The notes: generated from the letters alone by a model not told the origin. DNA of 8,437 bases from Candidatus Segetimicrobium genomatis (GCA_005883865.1 VBAO01000229.1:1-8437); one strand, 5' to 3'. Shown: positions 1-6,207, counted from the stretch's first letter. Numbers and translations: made by a program.

Positions 1-898
1 GGGCGCCAGGATCGGCCGGCTCACCGTGCGCCGAGTGCGGGAAGCGCCCGACGGATCCGCCACCAAGCACCTGGTGGCGCTCGAGGATGGCCAGACGGTC
101 GAGTGCGTCCGGATGCGATTCGACGATGGGCGGCGCAGCGCGTGCATCAGCACCCAGGCCGGGTGCGCGATGGGGTGCGCGTTCTGCGCCACCGGGGTGG
201 GCGGGTTTGGGCGGAACCTCTCCGCCGGGGAGATCCTGGGACAGTTCCTGCTCATCCGGGCCCACGAGCGGACCCGGCTCTCGAACGTGGTGTTCATGGG
301 GATGGGCGAGCCGCTGGCCAACTACGACGCCACGGTCAGGGCGATCCGGATCCTCGCCGCTCCCTACGGCATGGGCATCGGGATGCGCCACATCACGGTC
401 TCGACCGTCGGCCTCGTTCCGCAGATCCGTCGGCTCGCGGAAGAACGCCTGCAGATGACGCTGGCGGTCTCCCTCCACGCCCCGACCGACGACCTCCGGA
501 GCCGGTTGGTGCCGGTCAACCGGCGTTATCCACTCGCGGATCTGATGGCCGCCTGCCGGGAGTACGGCGAGGCCACCGGCCGGCGGCTCACGTTCGAGTA
601 TGTGCTGATCGATGGGGTAAACGACGGGCCCCAGGAAGCCCGCGCGCTGGTCCACCTCCTGAGGGGACTCCGGGGCCACGTCAACCTGATCCCGCTGAAC
701 CCTGTCGAGGGCATCCCGTTCACTCGCCCTCCGATTCCCCGCGTGCGCGTCTTCGCCGCGGCCGTGAAGAACGCCGGGATTCCGGTGACGGTGCGGATCG
801 AGCGCGGGGGGGAGATCCAGGCCGCGTGCGGCCAGCTCCGCCTGGCCGACGGCCTCGGCCGTCCGTCGCGCTGGACCCCGGCTCCGGCCACCCGATGA
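1..898 (+). CDS. rlmN: RlmN, radical SAM 23S rRNA (A2503-C2)/tRNA methyltransferase, 5'-truncated by window edge
   Basis: This dual-specificity radical SAM enzyme puts a methyl group on C2 of A2503 in 23S rRNA and, in relatives, of A37 in some tRNAs. The reading frame is open from base 2, so the true start lies upstream and the N-terminal accessory domain is missing. The fragment keeps about 299 residues. Visible are the iron-sulfur motif CAMGCAFC inside QAGCAMGCAFCATG, a Cys seven residues before the cluster's first Cys (in SACISTQAGC, matching E. coli Cys118), the SAM-binding region around VVFMGMGEPLANYD, and the C-terminal IQAACGQL with the second mechanistic Cys (E. coli Cys355). Both methyl-transfer cysteines are therefore present, which favours RlmN over non-catalytic paralogues. 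Cfr is a related alternative, but the operon context and sequence favour RlmN. The stop overlaps the next start as ATGA (895-898), so translation of the phosphatase is probably coupled. Function is known from the family and the residues are seen directly. Confidence 0.95.
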   Translation, partial: GARIGRLTVRRVREAPDGSATKHLVALEDGQTVECVRMRFDDGRRSACISTQAGCAMGCAFCATGVGGFGRNLSAGEILGQFLLIRAHERTRLSNVVFMGMGEPLANYDATVRAIRILAAPYGMGIGMRHITVSTVGLVPQIRRLAEERLQMTLAVSLHAPTDDLRSRLVPVNRRYPLADLMAACREYGEATGRRLTFEYVLIDGVNDGPQEARALVHLLRGLRGHVNLIPLNPVEGIPFTRPPIPRVRVFAAAVKNAGIPVTVRIERGGEIQAACGQLRLADGLGRPSRWTPAPATR

Positions 899-1953
899 CC
901 CCCGGCAGGCGCATTCTGCGTCTCGCATCCCACGCGGCCGGGAAGAGCGATGTCGGGCGGGTGCGGGAGATCAACGAAGATCGCATGCTCCTGCTCGACC
1001 ACGCGGGGCGCGGCATGGCCGTCTATGCGGTCGCCGATGGGCTCGGCGGTCACGCGGGGGGAGATGTGGCGAGCACGCTGGCCGTGGAGACGCTGGCCCG
1101 CGAGCTCCCGGCGCTGCTGGCGGAGGGGGGCCCGGCGCGGGACGCGCTCCTCGAGACCGTGCGGCGGGCGAACGCCGCGATTTATGCCGCCGCCCGCGGG
1201 ACGGAGCGGGCGGGCATGGCGACGACCTGCACCGCGGTGCTGGTGAACGGGGGCGAGGGGCTGGTGGCCCATGTCGGGGACAGCCGCGCCTACCTCGTCC
1301 GCGGCCATGAGACGAGGCAGCTGACCACCGATCACTCGCTTGCCGGCGAGCTCGCGCGGCTCGGCGCGCCGGTCCAGGCCGGCGCGCACGGGCAGCGCCA
1401 TGTGCTCACGCGCGCGCTCGGGGCCGCCCAGGATGTCGAGATCGATTGCGTCGCCGAGGTCCTGCGGGCCGGCGATGTGCTGGTGCTCACGACCGACGGC
1501 CTGCACAACGCCGTGCCGGCGGAGGAGATCGGCGCCGTCGTCCGGGCCGCCGCGAATCTCGAGGAAGCCTGCGGGATGCTGGTGGGCCTGGCGAACGCGC
1601 GGGGCGGGGTGGACAACGCCTCGGCGATCGTGATCCGCCTCGCGCCCTGGCGGGGTGGGCGCGCGTTGCGCCTCCTCGCTCCGATCGGGCTCGCCGCCTT
1701 CCTCGCCGGGGGCCTCGCGGCGGTCCGCCTGGAACACGCGTACTTCCTCGGCGTTCGCGACGACCGCGTCGCGGTGATGCGCGGGGTGCCCGTCCGCGTG
1801 CTCGGCATCTCGCTCTCCGGGGTGGTCAGAGTCACCCCGGTTCCGGTGAGCCGGGTCGCTCCCGCCTACCGCGGCCGGCTCGCCCAGGGCATCCCGACGG
1901 CCAGCCCGGAGGAGGCGGAGCGCATGGTCCCGGGCCTGCTCTCCCATCCGTAA
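895..1953 (+). CDS. prpC: PP2C-type Ser/Thr protein phosphatase with C-terminal membrane anchor
   Basis: This metal-dependent phosphatase removes phosphate from Ser/Thr residues, in relatives reversing the partner PASTA kinase. The product is 352 residues. The PPM catalytic domain spans about residues 12-250, with motifs in order: DVGRVREINEDR (metal Asp29), VADGLGGHAGG (Asp48), VAHVGDSRAYLVR, LTTDHS, LTRALG, VLTTDGL (Asp201) and GVDNAS (Asp240). All four acidic metal ligands are present. A hydrophobic helix at about 258-280 is followed by roughly 70 residues, predicted outside the cell, with the segment VAVMRGVPV; similar tails occur in actinobacterial PstP and some high-GC Firmicutes. B. 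subtilis PrpC (about 254 residues) lacks the anchor, so this is the long type. The ATG start overlaps the rlmN stop, and the kinase start follows the stop after 3 bases. No clear Shine-Dalgarno is seen, which fits translational coupling. The gene looks intact although its kinase partner is frameshifted. Confidence 0.93.
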   Translation: MTPGRRILRLASHAAGKSDVGRVREINEDRMLLLDHAGRGMAVYAVADGLGGHAGGDVASTLAVETLARELPALLAEGGPARDALLETVRRANAAIYAAARGTERAGMATTCTAVLVNGGEGLVAHVGDSRAYLVRGHETRQLTTDHSLAGELARLGAPVQAGAHGQRHVLTRALGAAQDVEIDCVAEVLRAGDVLVLTTDGLHNAVPAEEIGAVVRAAANLEEACGMLVGLANARGGVDNASAIVIRLAPWRGGRALRLLAPIGLAAFLAGGLAAVRLEHAYFLGVRDDRVAVMRGVPVRVLGISLSGVVRVTPVPVSRVAPAYRGRLAQGIPTASPEEAERMVPGLLSHP

Positions 1954-1956
1954 TCG

Positions 1957-2163
1957 ATGATCGGCCGGATCCTCGGCGGCAACTACGAAGTGATGGGGCC
2001 CCTGGGCGAGGGCGGCATGGCGACGGTCTACCGCGGTCGACGGCTCTCGGACGGCCGCGCCGTCGCGATCAAGGTCCTGCGCGAGCAGTACGCCCACGAC
2101 CGGGAGTTCGTCGCGCGGTTCGAACGCGAAGCCCAAGCGGTCGCCCGGCTCACTTCATCGTGA
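1957..2163 (+). CDS. N-lobe fragment of the split PASTA kinase (68 residues)
   Basis: This is the upstream piece of the broken kinase. It starts 3 bases after the phosphatase stop and encodes the nucleotide-binding glycine loop (GEGGMA), the VAIK lysine and the helix-C glutamate. It then reads three out-of-frame residues (TSS) before TGA at 2161-2163. It lacks the hinge, the catalytic loop and the DFG motif, so it could not act as a kinase alone. No ribosome binding site is evident ahead of it, so it would depend on coupling to the phosphatase gene. Confidence 0.6.
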   Translation: MIGRILGGNYEVMGPLGEGGMATVYRGRRLSDGRAVAIKVLREQYAHDREFVARFEREAQAVARLTSS

Positions 2164-2165
2164 TG
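2143..2165 (+). other. Deletion/frameshift junction in the kinase gene, with TGATG stop-start overlap
   Basis: The reading frame of the N-lobe (codon GCC at 2143, CGG, CTC) and that of the hinge (codon CAC at 2151, TTC, ATC) meet within three bases. In family members, 15 to 20 residues containing a HPNIV-type motif lie between ARL and HFIVMEYVEG. None of them is encoded here in any frame. The upstream frame ends at TGA 2161-2163, which overlaps an ATG of the downstream frame. The exact breakpoint cannot be placed, because CTC/CAC bases could belong to either side. Confidence 0.85.
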
Positions 2166-3803
2166 GAGTATGTCGAGGGGGAGGATCTCAAGACGCTGCT
2201 CCGGCGGGAGCACATCCTCCCCGAGAAGCGCGCCAGGGAGATCGGCGCCCAGGTGTGCGAGGTCCTCGCCTACGCCCACACGCAGGGCATTGTCCACCGG
2301 GACATCAAACCGCAAAACATCCTGCTCACCGTCGATGGGCAGGTGAAGGTGACGGATTTCGGCATCGCGAGAGCCCTGGCCTCGGCGGCGATCACGGAGA
2401 CCGGCACGGTCCTCGGCTCGGTCCAATATCTGTCCCCCGAGCAGGCGCGCGGCCTCGGCGTCGGGCAGAGCGCCGACCTCTACTCGCTCGGCGTGGTGCT
2501 GTTCGAGGCGGTCGCCGGACAGCTGCCGTTCGACGGAGACAGTCCGATCGCGATCGCGCTGAAGCACATCCATGAGCCTCCGCCGACCCCGGGCCACAAC
2601 GACGCGCCGGTGAGCCGCGAGACCGAGCGGATCATCCTGAAGGCCCTGGCCAAGGATCCTCGGGACCGCTACCGCTCCGCGGAGGAGATGCGGGAGGATC
2701 TCATCGGGGCGGCCACCCACTGGGGGGAGCTCTCCCGCGTGGAGGATACGAAGGTCGTCCGGCGATCCGACCGCGCGGCCGGAGGACGCCGGTGGGCGGT
2801 GACCCCGGAGCAGGCGGGTCCCCTCCTCGTGGCCGTCGCGGGAGCGGTCATCGTCATCGTCGTGGCCCTGCTCGGATGGCAGGCGCTCGTGGGCTACCTG
2901 AATGTGCCCGAAGTGACCGTGCCCGATTTCGTCGGCAAGAGCCTCGCGGATGCGCAGAGCCGCGCCCGGCAGGACCATCTGAACGTTCAGGTGATCCAGC
3001 AGAGCTACAGCCGGACCGTGCCCACGGGGTTCGTGCTCGGGCAGGACGAACCGGCCGGCAAGGTGGTGAAGGTGAACCGTGTGATCGGGTTGACCACCAG
3101 CCTTGGTCCCGAGATGGTCAGCGTGCCGGATGTCCGCCGGCGGTCGCTGTTGGACGCGCGATTCATGATCGAGGAAGCCCGGCTCACCGTGGGCGAGGTG
3201 CGGGAGGCGTACGACGCCAGCGTGCCGCCCGGCGTGGTCCTGAGCCAGGACCCCGCGCCGGGGGCCTTGCTCCAGCGCGGCACGGCGGTGTACCTCCGGG
3301 TGAACCGGGGGCCCGAGAGGGTGATCCTCCCCGACCTCGTCGGGCAGCCGCTCGACGAAGCGCGCCGGATGCTCAACGATATCGGGGTGACCCTCCGGCA
3401 GGTGACCCAGGTCCCCCGCAGCGGCATTCCCCCGGGCCAGGTCGTCGAGATGGCGCCGCGCGCCGGAACCCAGATCCGGCACGGCGATGCCGTGACCGTG
3501 ATGATCGCCGCGACCCCGGGCGCCGGCGGGGCCCCGCCGCCCCAGCCGATCGTGACGGGCACGCTCACCCCCGTGACGCCGGGCGACCCCGGCAGGAAAC
3601 ATGCCCGGATCACCGTCGTGGTGGGCGAGGGCGCGCCCCGGCAGGTGGTCAAGATCGTCGTCGTCGACGCACAGGGCACCCGCGTGGCGTACGAGAAAGC
3701 GCACGCCCCCGGCGCCACCGTCTCCACCCAGGTCGACGGGTCGGGGTACACGATCGTCCAGGTCTACATCGACAACCGGCTGATCCAGGAGATCCGTCCG
3801 TGA
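2163..3803 (+). CDS. C-terminal fragment of the split PASTA kinase: catalytic C-lobe, membrane helix, three PASTA repeats
   Basis: This is the downstream piece of the broken kinase, from an ATG (2163-2165) that overlaps the stop of the upstream piece as TGATG. Translation could therefore restart here. The fragment (546 residues) begins inside the hinge strand at MEYVEGEDL. It holds the catalytic loop HRDIKPQN, DFG, a Ser/Thr-containing activation segment (ITETGTVLGSVQYLSPE), a juxtamembrane stretch with basic residues, one membrane helix, the three PASTA repeats and a conserved C-terminal domain also found in Firmicutes PASTA kinases. It lacks the glycine loop and VAIK lysine, so catalysis is not expected, but an anchored PASTA ectodomain could still be made. 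Its TGA overlaps the rpe start as GTGA. The start is my inference; the native frame extends further upstream (HFIV at 2151). Confidence 0.6.
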   Translation: MEYVEGEDLKTLLRREHILPEKRAREIGAQVCEVLAYAHTQGIVHRDIKPQNILLTVDGQVKVTDFGIARALASAAITETGTVLGSVQYLSPEQARGLGVGQSADLYSLGVVLFEAVAGQLPFDGDSPIAIALKHIHEPPPTPGHNDAPVSRETERIILKALAKDPRDRYRSAEEMREDLIGAATHWGELSRVEDTKVVRRSDRAAGGRRWAVTPEQAGPLLVAVAGAVIVIVVALLGWQALVGYLNVPEVTVPDFVGKSLADAQSRARQDHLNVQVIQQSYSRTVPTGFVLGQDEPAGKVVKVNRVIGLTTSLGPEMVSVPDVRRRSLLDARFMIEEARLTVGEVREAYDASVPPGVVLSQDPAPGALLQRGTAVYLRVNRGPERVILPDLVGQPLDEARRMLNDIGVTLRQVTQVPRSGIPPGQVVEMAPRAGTQIRHGDAVTVMIAATPGAGGAPPPQPIVTGTLTPVTPGDPGRKHARITVVVGEGAPRQVVKIVVVDAQGTRVAYEKAHAPGATVSTQVDGSGYTIVQVYIDNRLIQEIRP

Positions 3804-4495
3804 CCGCCGACCGCCCGCCGAGCGTTCAGATCGCCCCGTCCATCCTCGCCGCCGACTTCGGCCGCCTCGCCGAGGAGGTGCGTGCCGCCGAGCGCGCGGG
3901 GGCCGCGCGGATCCATGTCGATGTCATGGACGGCCGGTTCGTCCAAGAGATCACGCTGGGGCCGGTCGTGATCCAGGCCGTCCGGCGGGCCACGACCCTC
4001 CTCATCGATGTGCACCTCATGATCGTTGAGCCCGACCGCCACCTCGAGGCGTTTGCCGGGGCGGGGGCGACGGCGCTGGCGGTCCACCCCGAGGCCTGCC
4101 CGCACCTCTACCAGACGGTGCACCGGATCCGGTCGCTCGGCCTGCACCCGTGGGTCGCCCTCAACCCCGCCACCCCGCTCAGCGCGGCCGAGTGGGTCCT
4201 CGGCGCCGTGGCCGGCGTGCTCGTGATGACGGTCGAGCCGGGCAGCGGCGGGCAGCCGTTCATTCCCGAGATGCTCGCGAAGATCCGCGCGCTCGCCCAG
4301 GTGAGGCTTGACCGCGATCTCCGGTTCGAGATCGCAGTCGACGGCGGAATCGGGCCCGACACCGCTCCGGCGGCGGTCGACGCCGGCGCGTCCGTGTTGG
4401 TGGCCGGGACCGCGGTGTTCCGCGCCCCCGATGGGATCGGCCCGGCGGTCGGGCGCCTGCGCGACTCGATCCGCCCCATGCGGCGCCGGCCGTGA
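3800..4495 (+). CDS. rpe: Ribulose-phosphate 3-epimerase
   Basis: This cytosolic enzyme interconverts D-ribulose 5-phosphate and D-xylulose 5-phosphate in the pentose phosphate pathway (and the Calvin cycle where present). The product is 231 residues, close to the usual 220. It is a single TIM barrel with IAPSILAADF at the N-terminus, the metal ligands His39 and Asp41 in IHVDVMDG (Asp41 also acts as an acid/base), His72 in DVHLMI, LNPATPL, MTVEPGSGGQPF and the second catalytic Asp181 in VDGGI. A small oddity is FVQEITLG where most homologues have FVPN-x-T-x-G. The start is GTG 3800, overlapping the kinase stop as GTGA, and the stop at 4493-4495 overlaps the next gene's GTG in the same way. 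The position after a PASTA kinase matches the conserved Firmicutes order, except that the GTPase gene rsgA, usually between them, is missing. Confidence 0.95.
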   Translation: MTADRPPSVQIAPSILAADFGRLAEEVRAAERAGAARIHVDVMDGRFVQEITLGPVVIQAVRRATTLLIDVHLMIVEPDRHLEAFAGAGATALAVHPEACPHLYQTVHRIRSLGLHPWVALNPATPLSAAEWVLGAVAGVLVMTVEPGSGGQPFIPEMLAKIRALAQVRLDRDLRFEIAVDGGIGPDTAPAAVDAGASVLVAGTAVFRAPDGIGPAVGRLRDSIRPMRRRP

Positions 4496-4724
4496 CCGGC
4501 CGGCGCCGTTGTCTCGTCGCGCATCCAGAGTACCGCCGGCACATTACCGCCCCGGGCCACCCGGAGCGCCCGGAGCGGGTGGACGCGATCGAAGCGCTCC
4601 TCCGGCGGACGCCGCTGTGGGACGCGTTCGACCACCCGGAACCGGAGCCGGCCGACGATGAGATCCTGGCCGGGGTCCACACGCGGCAGTACATTCGGAC
4701 GGTCCGGGAGACGGCGGCCTCCGG

Positions 4725-4764
4725 GTCCAACCCGAAGACTTCGAGAGAGAGGCTGTGGGCGGCG
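4725..4764 (+). repeat. 40-base exact direct repeat, copy A (inside the hydrolase gene)
   Basis: The segment starts GTCCAACCCGAAG and ends GTGGGCGGCG. It is identical over 40 bases, in the same orientation, to 5976-6015; the flanks differ on both sides (G against T before, C against A after). Here it has no coding sense in the hydrolase frame and replaces native codons, so this is the derived copy. The last 8 bases (GGGCGGCG) would also suit the native Gly-Gly-Ala codons, so the transplanted part may be only 32 bases. Confidence 0.95.
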
Positions 4765-5504
4765 CGCTGCTCGCGGTGGACGCCGTGGCCGGCCACGAGG
4801 GGGAAACGGCGTTTGCCCTCCTCCGGCCCCCGGGTCATCACGCCGGCGCGGCCGCCGGCCGGGGGTTCTGCGTCTTCAACAACGCCGCGTTCGCAGCCAG
4901 GCGGGCGCTCGACGCGCACGGCGCGCGTCGGGTCTTCATCCTGGATTGGGACGTCCACCACGGGAACGGCACCCAGGAGATCTTCTACCCGGAGCCGGCG
5001 GTGGTATTCTGCTCGCTCCATCAGGAAGCGTGGTATCCGGGCACCGGGGCCCTTGAGGACACCGGCGAAGGCCCCGGCGAGGGGACGACGATCAACATCC
5101 CGCTGCCCGCGGGCATCGGAGACGGCGGGTACCGCTACCTGTTCGAGGAGGTCGTGCTCCCGCTGCTCCGCGTGGTCGCTCCCGGGCTCATCGTGATCTC
5201 GGCGGGATTCGACGCGCACCACGCCGATCCGCTCGGCGGGATGGTGATGACCGCGCCGGGGTTCGGCCGGCTGGCGCGACTCACCCGGGAAGCGGCCGGG
5301 TCGACACCGGTGGTCGCGCTGCTCGAGGGCGGGTACGATCTGCGCGCCCTAGCAGCTTCAGTCGCCGCCACGCTCGAAGGGCTCACCGGCATCGAGGCCG
5401 GCTTCTCCCTGCCCGAGGAGGCGGTGGGAGAGGCCCCGTTCGCGGTCGCCCGCACCCGCGCCCGCGACGTCCGGCGGATCGTCGGGCAGCACTGGGCGCT
5501 GTGA
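4755..5504 (+). CDS. C-terminal fragment of the HDAC-like hydrolase carrying the whole zinc active site
   Basis: This is the intact downstream frame of the disrupted deacetylase, 249 residues from a possible GTG at 4755. That GTG lies inside the 40-base repeat, so it is not a native start. All recognisable catalytic residues are here: the His-His pair, the DWDVHHG zinc motif, the FDAHHADPLGG Asp and the GGYD Tyr. The lost N-terminal quarter normally forms part of the active-site rim and the core, so a fragment starting here would probably not fold well. No Shine-Dalgarno sequence is evident upstream. The TGA stop (5502-5504) abuts the stop codon of the opposite-strand gene with no spacer. Confidence 0.6.
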   Translation: MGGALLAVDAVAGHEGETAFALLRPPGHHAGAAAGRGFCVFNNAAFAARRALDAHGARRVFILDWDVHHGNGTQEIFYPEPAVVFCSLHQEAWYPGTGALEDTGEGPGEGTTINIPLPAGIGDGGYRYLFEEVVLPLLRVVAPGLIVISAGFDAHHADPLGGMVMTAPGFGRLARLTREAAGSTPVVALLEGGYDLRALAASVAATLEGLTGIEAGFSLPEEAVGEAPFAVARTRARDVRRIVGQHWAL

Positions 5505-6125
5505 TCAGGCCCCCCGGGCGCGTCCCCAGGCTTCGACGCCTTCGCGGGCGATGAAGACGCCCAAGGCCATCGACGCCAGCGGATCTGCCCACCATACCCC
5601 TTGCCGCTCGAGCAGCAGGCCGGCGAGCAGGATCAACGCCATCCATCCACAGGCGAGATTGCCGACGCCGTCCTCTTCCAGGGCGTCGCTCCCGAGCGCG
5701 GCTCCCAGGCGGCGCTTGTGTCGCCACAGCACCGGCATCACGATGATCGCCGTGATCGACACGACAAAGCCCAGCGGACCGGGGCGGGGGACATCGCGCG
5801 TCGCGAGGCTCTGGATCACACCCGCGACGATGTAGAGGGCCAGGGCGAGGAGGCATCCCGCCACGACGTAGGCCGCACGCCGCTCGGCCTCTTCGCCCCG
5901 TGTCGACGACGGGGCGGCCATTTCGACCCGGAGCCACCACAGCACGACGCCCGCGGAAATGATCTCGATCAGGCTGTCCAACCCGAAGACTTCGAGAGAG
6001 AGGCTGTGGGCGGCGATCCCGGCCCACACCGCGGCCGCACCCTCGGCCAGCATCCAGGCGAGGGAGAAGTATTCGAGCGCGATGGCGTTACGGACCAGCG
6101 GAAGCCGGGCGGTCGCGCTGCTCAT
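5505..6125 (-). CDS. Small six-helix cation-efflux (CDF)-like membrane protein
   Basis: The product has 206 residues and about six hydrophobic helices (near 15-38, 51-67, 80-104, 115-132, 155-175 and 180-200). That matches the membrane half of cation diffusion facilitators without the cytoplasmic C-terminal domain. The TM2 signature is HSLSLEVFGLDSLIE (Asp50) and the TM5-like one is SDALEEDGVGNLA. Classical CDF proteins have HxxxD-type metal sites at these places. Here the histidines are replaced (V/F-x-x-D and E-E-D-G-V-G-N), so transport of Zn2+ or another metal is not assured. The protein belongs to a family usually labelled 'cation transporter' in soil bacteria. Start ATG at 6125-6123 has only a weak upstream purine stretch. 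The stop abuts the hydrolase stop (joint sequence TGATCA at 5502-5507), so the genes converge without a spacer. Residues 38-50 are the source of the 40-base repeat. Assignment to the superfamily is fairly sure; the substrate is unknown. Confidence 0.82.
   Translation of the reverse strand: MSSATARLPLVRNAIALEYFSLAWMLAEGAAAVWAGIAAHSLSLEVFGLDSLIEIISAGVVLWWLRVEMAAPSSTRGEEAERRAAYVVAGCLLALALYIVAGVIQSLATRDVPRPGPLGFVVSITAIIVMPVLWRHKRRLGAALGSDALEEDGVGNLACGWMALILLAGLLLERQGVWWADPLASMALGVFIAREGVEAWGRARGA
5976..6015 (+). repeat. 40-base exact direct repeat, copy B (source copy, in the membrane transporter gene)
   Basis: On the minus strand these bases encode AAHSLSLEVFGLD (about residues 38-50 of the transporter), a motif typical of this CDF-like family and continuous with the gene on both sides. 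This copy is therefore the original and 4725-4764 the duplicate, 1,251 bases away. Confidence 0.95.
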
Positions 6126-6194
6126 GCCTGAAGGGTTCTCGGCCAGGCGCGGGCGCTTCCTCCCGGTTCCACACCTTCAGACCCATCTTGGAAG

Positions 6195-6200
6195 AGGAGG
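6195..6200 (+). promoter_or_regulatory. Strong Shine-Dalgarno sequence of the VOC gene
   Basis: AGGAGG, within GGAAGAGGAGG (6190-6200), lies 7 bases ahead of ATG 6208, followed by a run of A. This is the best ribosome binding site in the window and fixes the start of the VOC protein. No convincing -35/-10 pair was seen in the 82-base gap 6126-6207 that it shares with the divergent transporter gene. Confidence 0.85.
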
Positions 6201-6207
6201 CAAAAAA

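Larger units (their letters stand above)
1957..3803 (+). pseudogene. prkC: PASTA-domain Ser/Thr protein kinase (PrkC/StkP/PknB type), broken by an internal deletion and frameshift
   Basis: In relatives this is a single-pass membrane kinase that senses cell-wall fragments and phosphorylates targets in growth, division and germination. The first 65 codons, from ATG 1957, encode the start of the N-lobe: glycine loop LGEGGMATVY, VAIK lysine (residue 39) and the helix-C Glu in FEREAQ. The frame then stops at 2161-2163. The rest is in another frame from about 2151: HFIVMEYVEG hinge, HRDIKPQN (HRD at 2295-2303), DFG (2355-2363), GSVQYLSPEQARG, SADLYSLGVVLFE, a membrane helix (about 2823-2900), three PASTA repeats (about 2904-3111, 3114-3317, 3318-3515) and a C-terminal beta-rich domain (about 3594-3800). 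The family's strand with a HPNIV-like motif, between ARL and HFIVMEY, is absent. The frame change requires a loss of 3n+1 bases. A 52-base loss fits the family and would restore a 632-residue protein, close to the roughly 648 of B. subtilis PrkC. As written it cannot make a normal kinase; a sequence or assembly error is a real alternative. Confidence 0.9.
4492..5504 (+). pseudogene. Class II histone-deacetylase-like (AcuC/acetylpolyamine amidohydrolase family) hydrolase, disrupted by a 40-base foreign segment
   Basis: Members of this zinc hydrolase family remove acetyl or acyl groups from lysine side chains, polyamines or small molecules; the substrate here is unknown. From GTG 4492 about 78 native codons encode the N-terminal part (HPEY, APGHPERPERVDAIEALL, ILAGVHTRQYI). 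At 4725 the sequence changes to a 40-base copy of the transporter gene, and native coding resumes in another frame at about 4758 (GGALLAVDAV). The downstream part has the active site: RPPGHHA (HH at 4836-4841), DWDVHHGNGTQ (Zn ligands Asp and His, 4944-4976), SAGFDAHHADPLGG (third ligand Asp) and LEGGYD (transition-state Tyr). Homologues have roughly 20 residues between these parts, often with a D-x-DTY-x-S-like motif, and these are lost. The frame change fits a net loss of 3n+1 bases. The gene is translationally coupled to rpe by GTGA. Only a frame-restored version would be a normal protein. Confidence 0.87.

Noticed and set aside
103..894. Upstream in-frame extension of the phosphatase gene through rlmN
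   Set aside because: Bases 103-894 in that frame read as Arg/Pro/Gly-rich nonsense; the PP2C homology starts just after ATG 895, which overlaps the rlmN stop.
526..2136. Long open frame on the minus strand (536 codons) opposite rlmN and the phosphatase gene
   Set aside because: It is a by-product of high GC and codon bias on the coding strand; its translation is rich in Arg, Pro, Gly and His with no recognisable domain, and the plus-strand genes explain the region.
3177..3187. 11-base match (GCCCGGCTCAC) between the kinase junction at 2143-2153 and the PASTA region, as a possible recombination partner
   Set aside because: Several 11-base repeats are expected by chance in a GC-rich 8.4-kb window, and a jump between these sites would remove about 1 kb, not about 50 bases.
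2028..3704. Long open frame on the minus strand (558 codons) opposite the kinase gene
   Set aside because: It is a His/Arg/Asp-rich shadow with no motifs; the plus strand has clear kinase and PASTA motifs.
4725..6015. The 40-base direct repeats as att sites, transposon ends or CRISPR repeats
   Set aside because: There are only two copies 1.25 kb apart, one being ordinary coding sequence of a conserved protein; the enclosed DNA holds no integrase or transposase and is half of each host gene.
6128..6180. 7-base inverted repeat CTGAAGG...CCTTCAG in the divergent gap as an operator
   Set aside because: The arms are short and 39 bases apart with no further symmetry; chance is likely.
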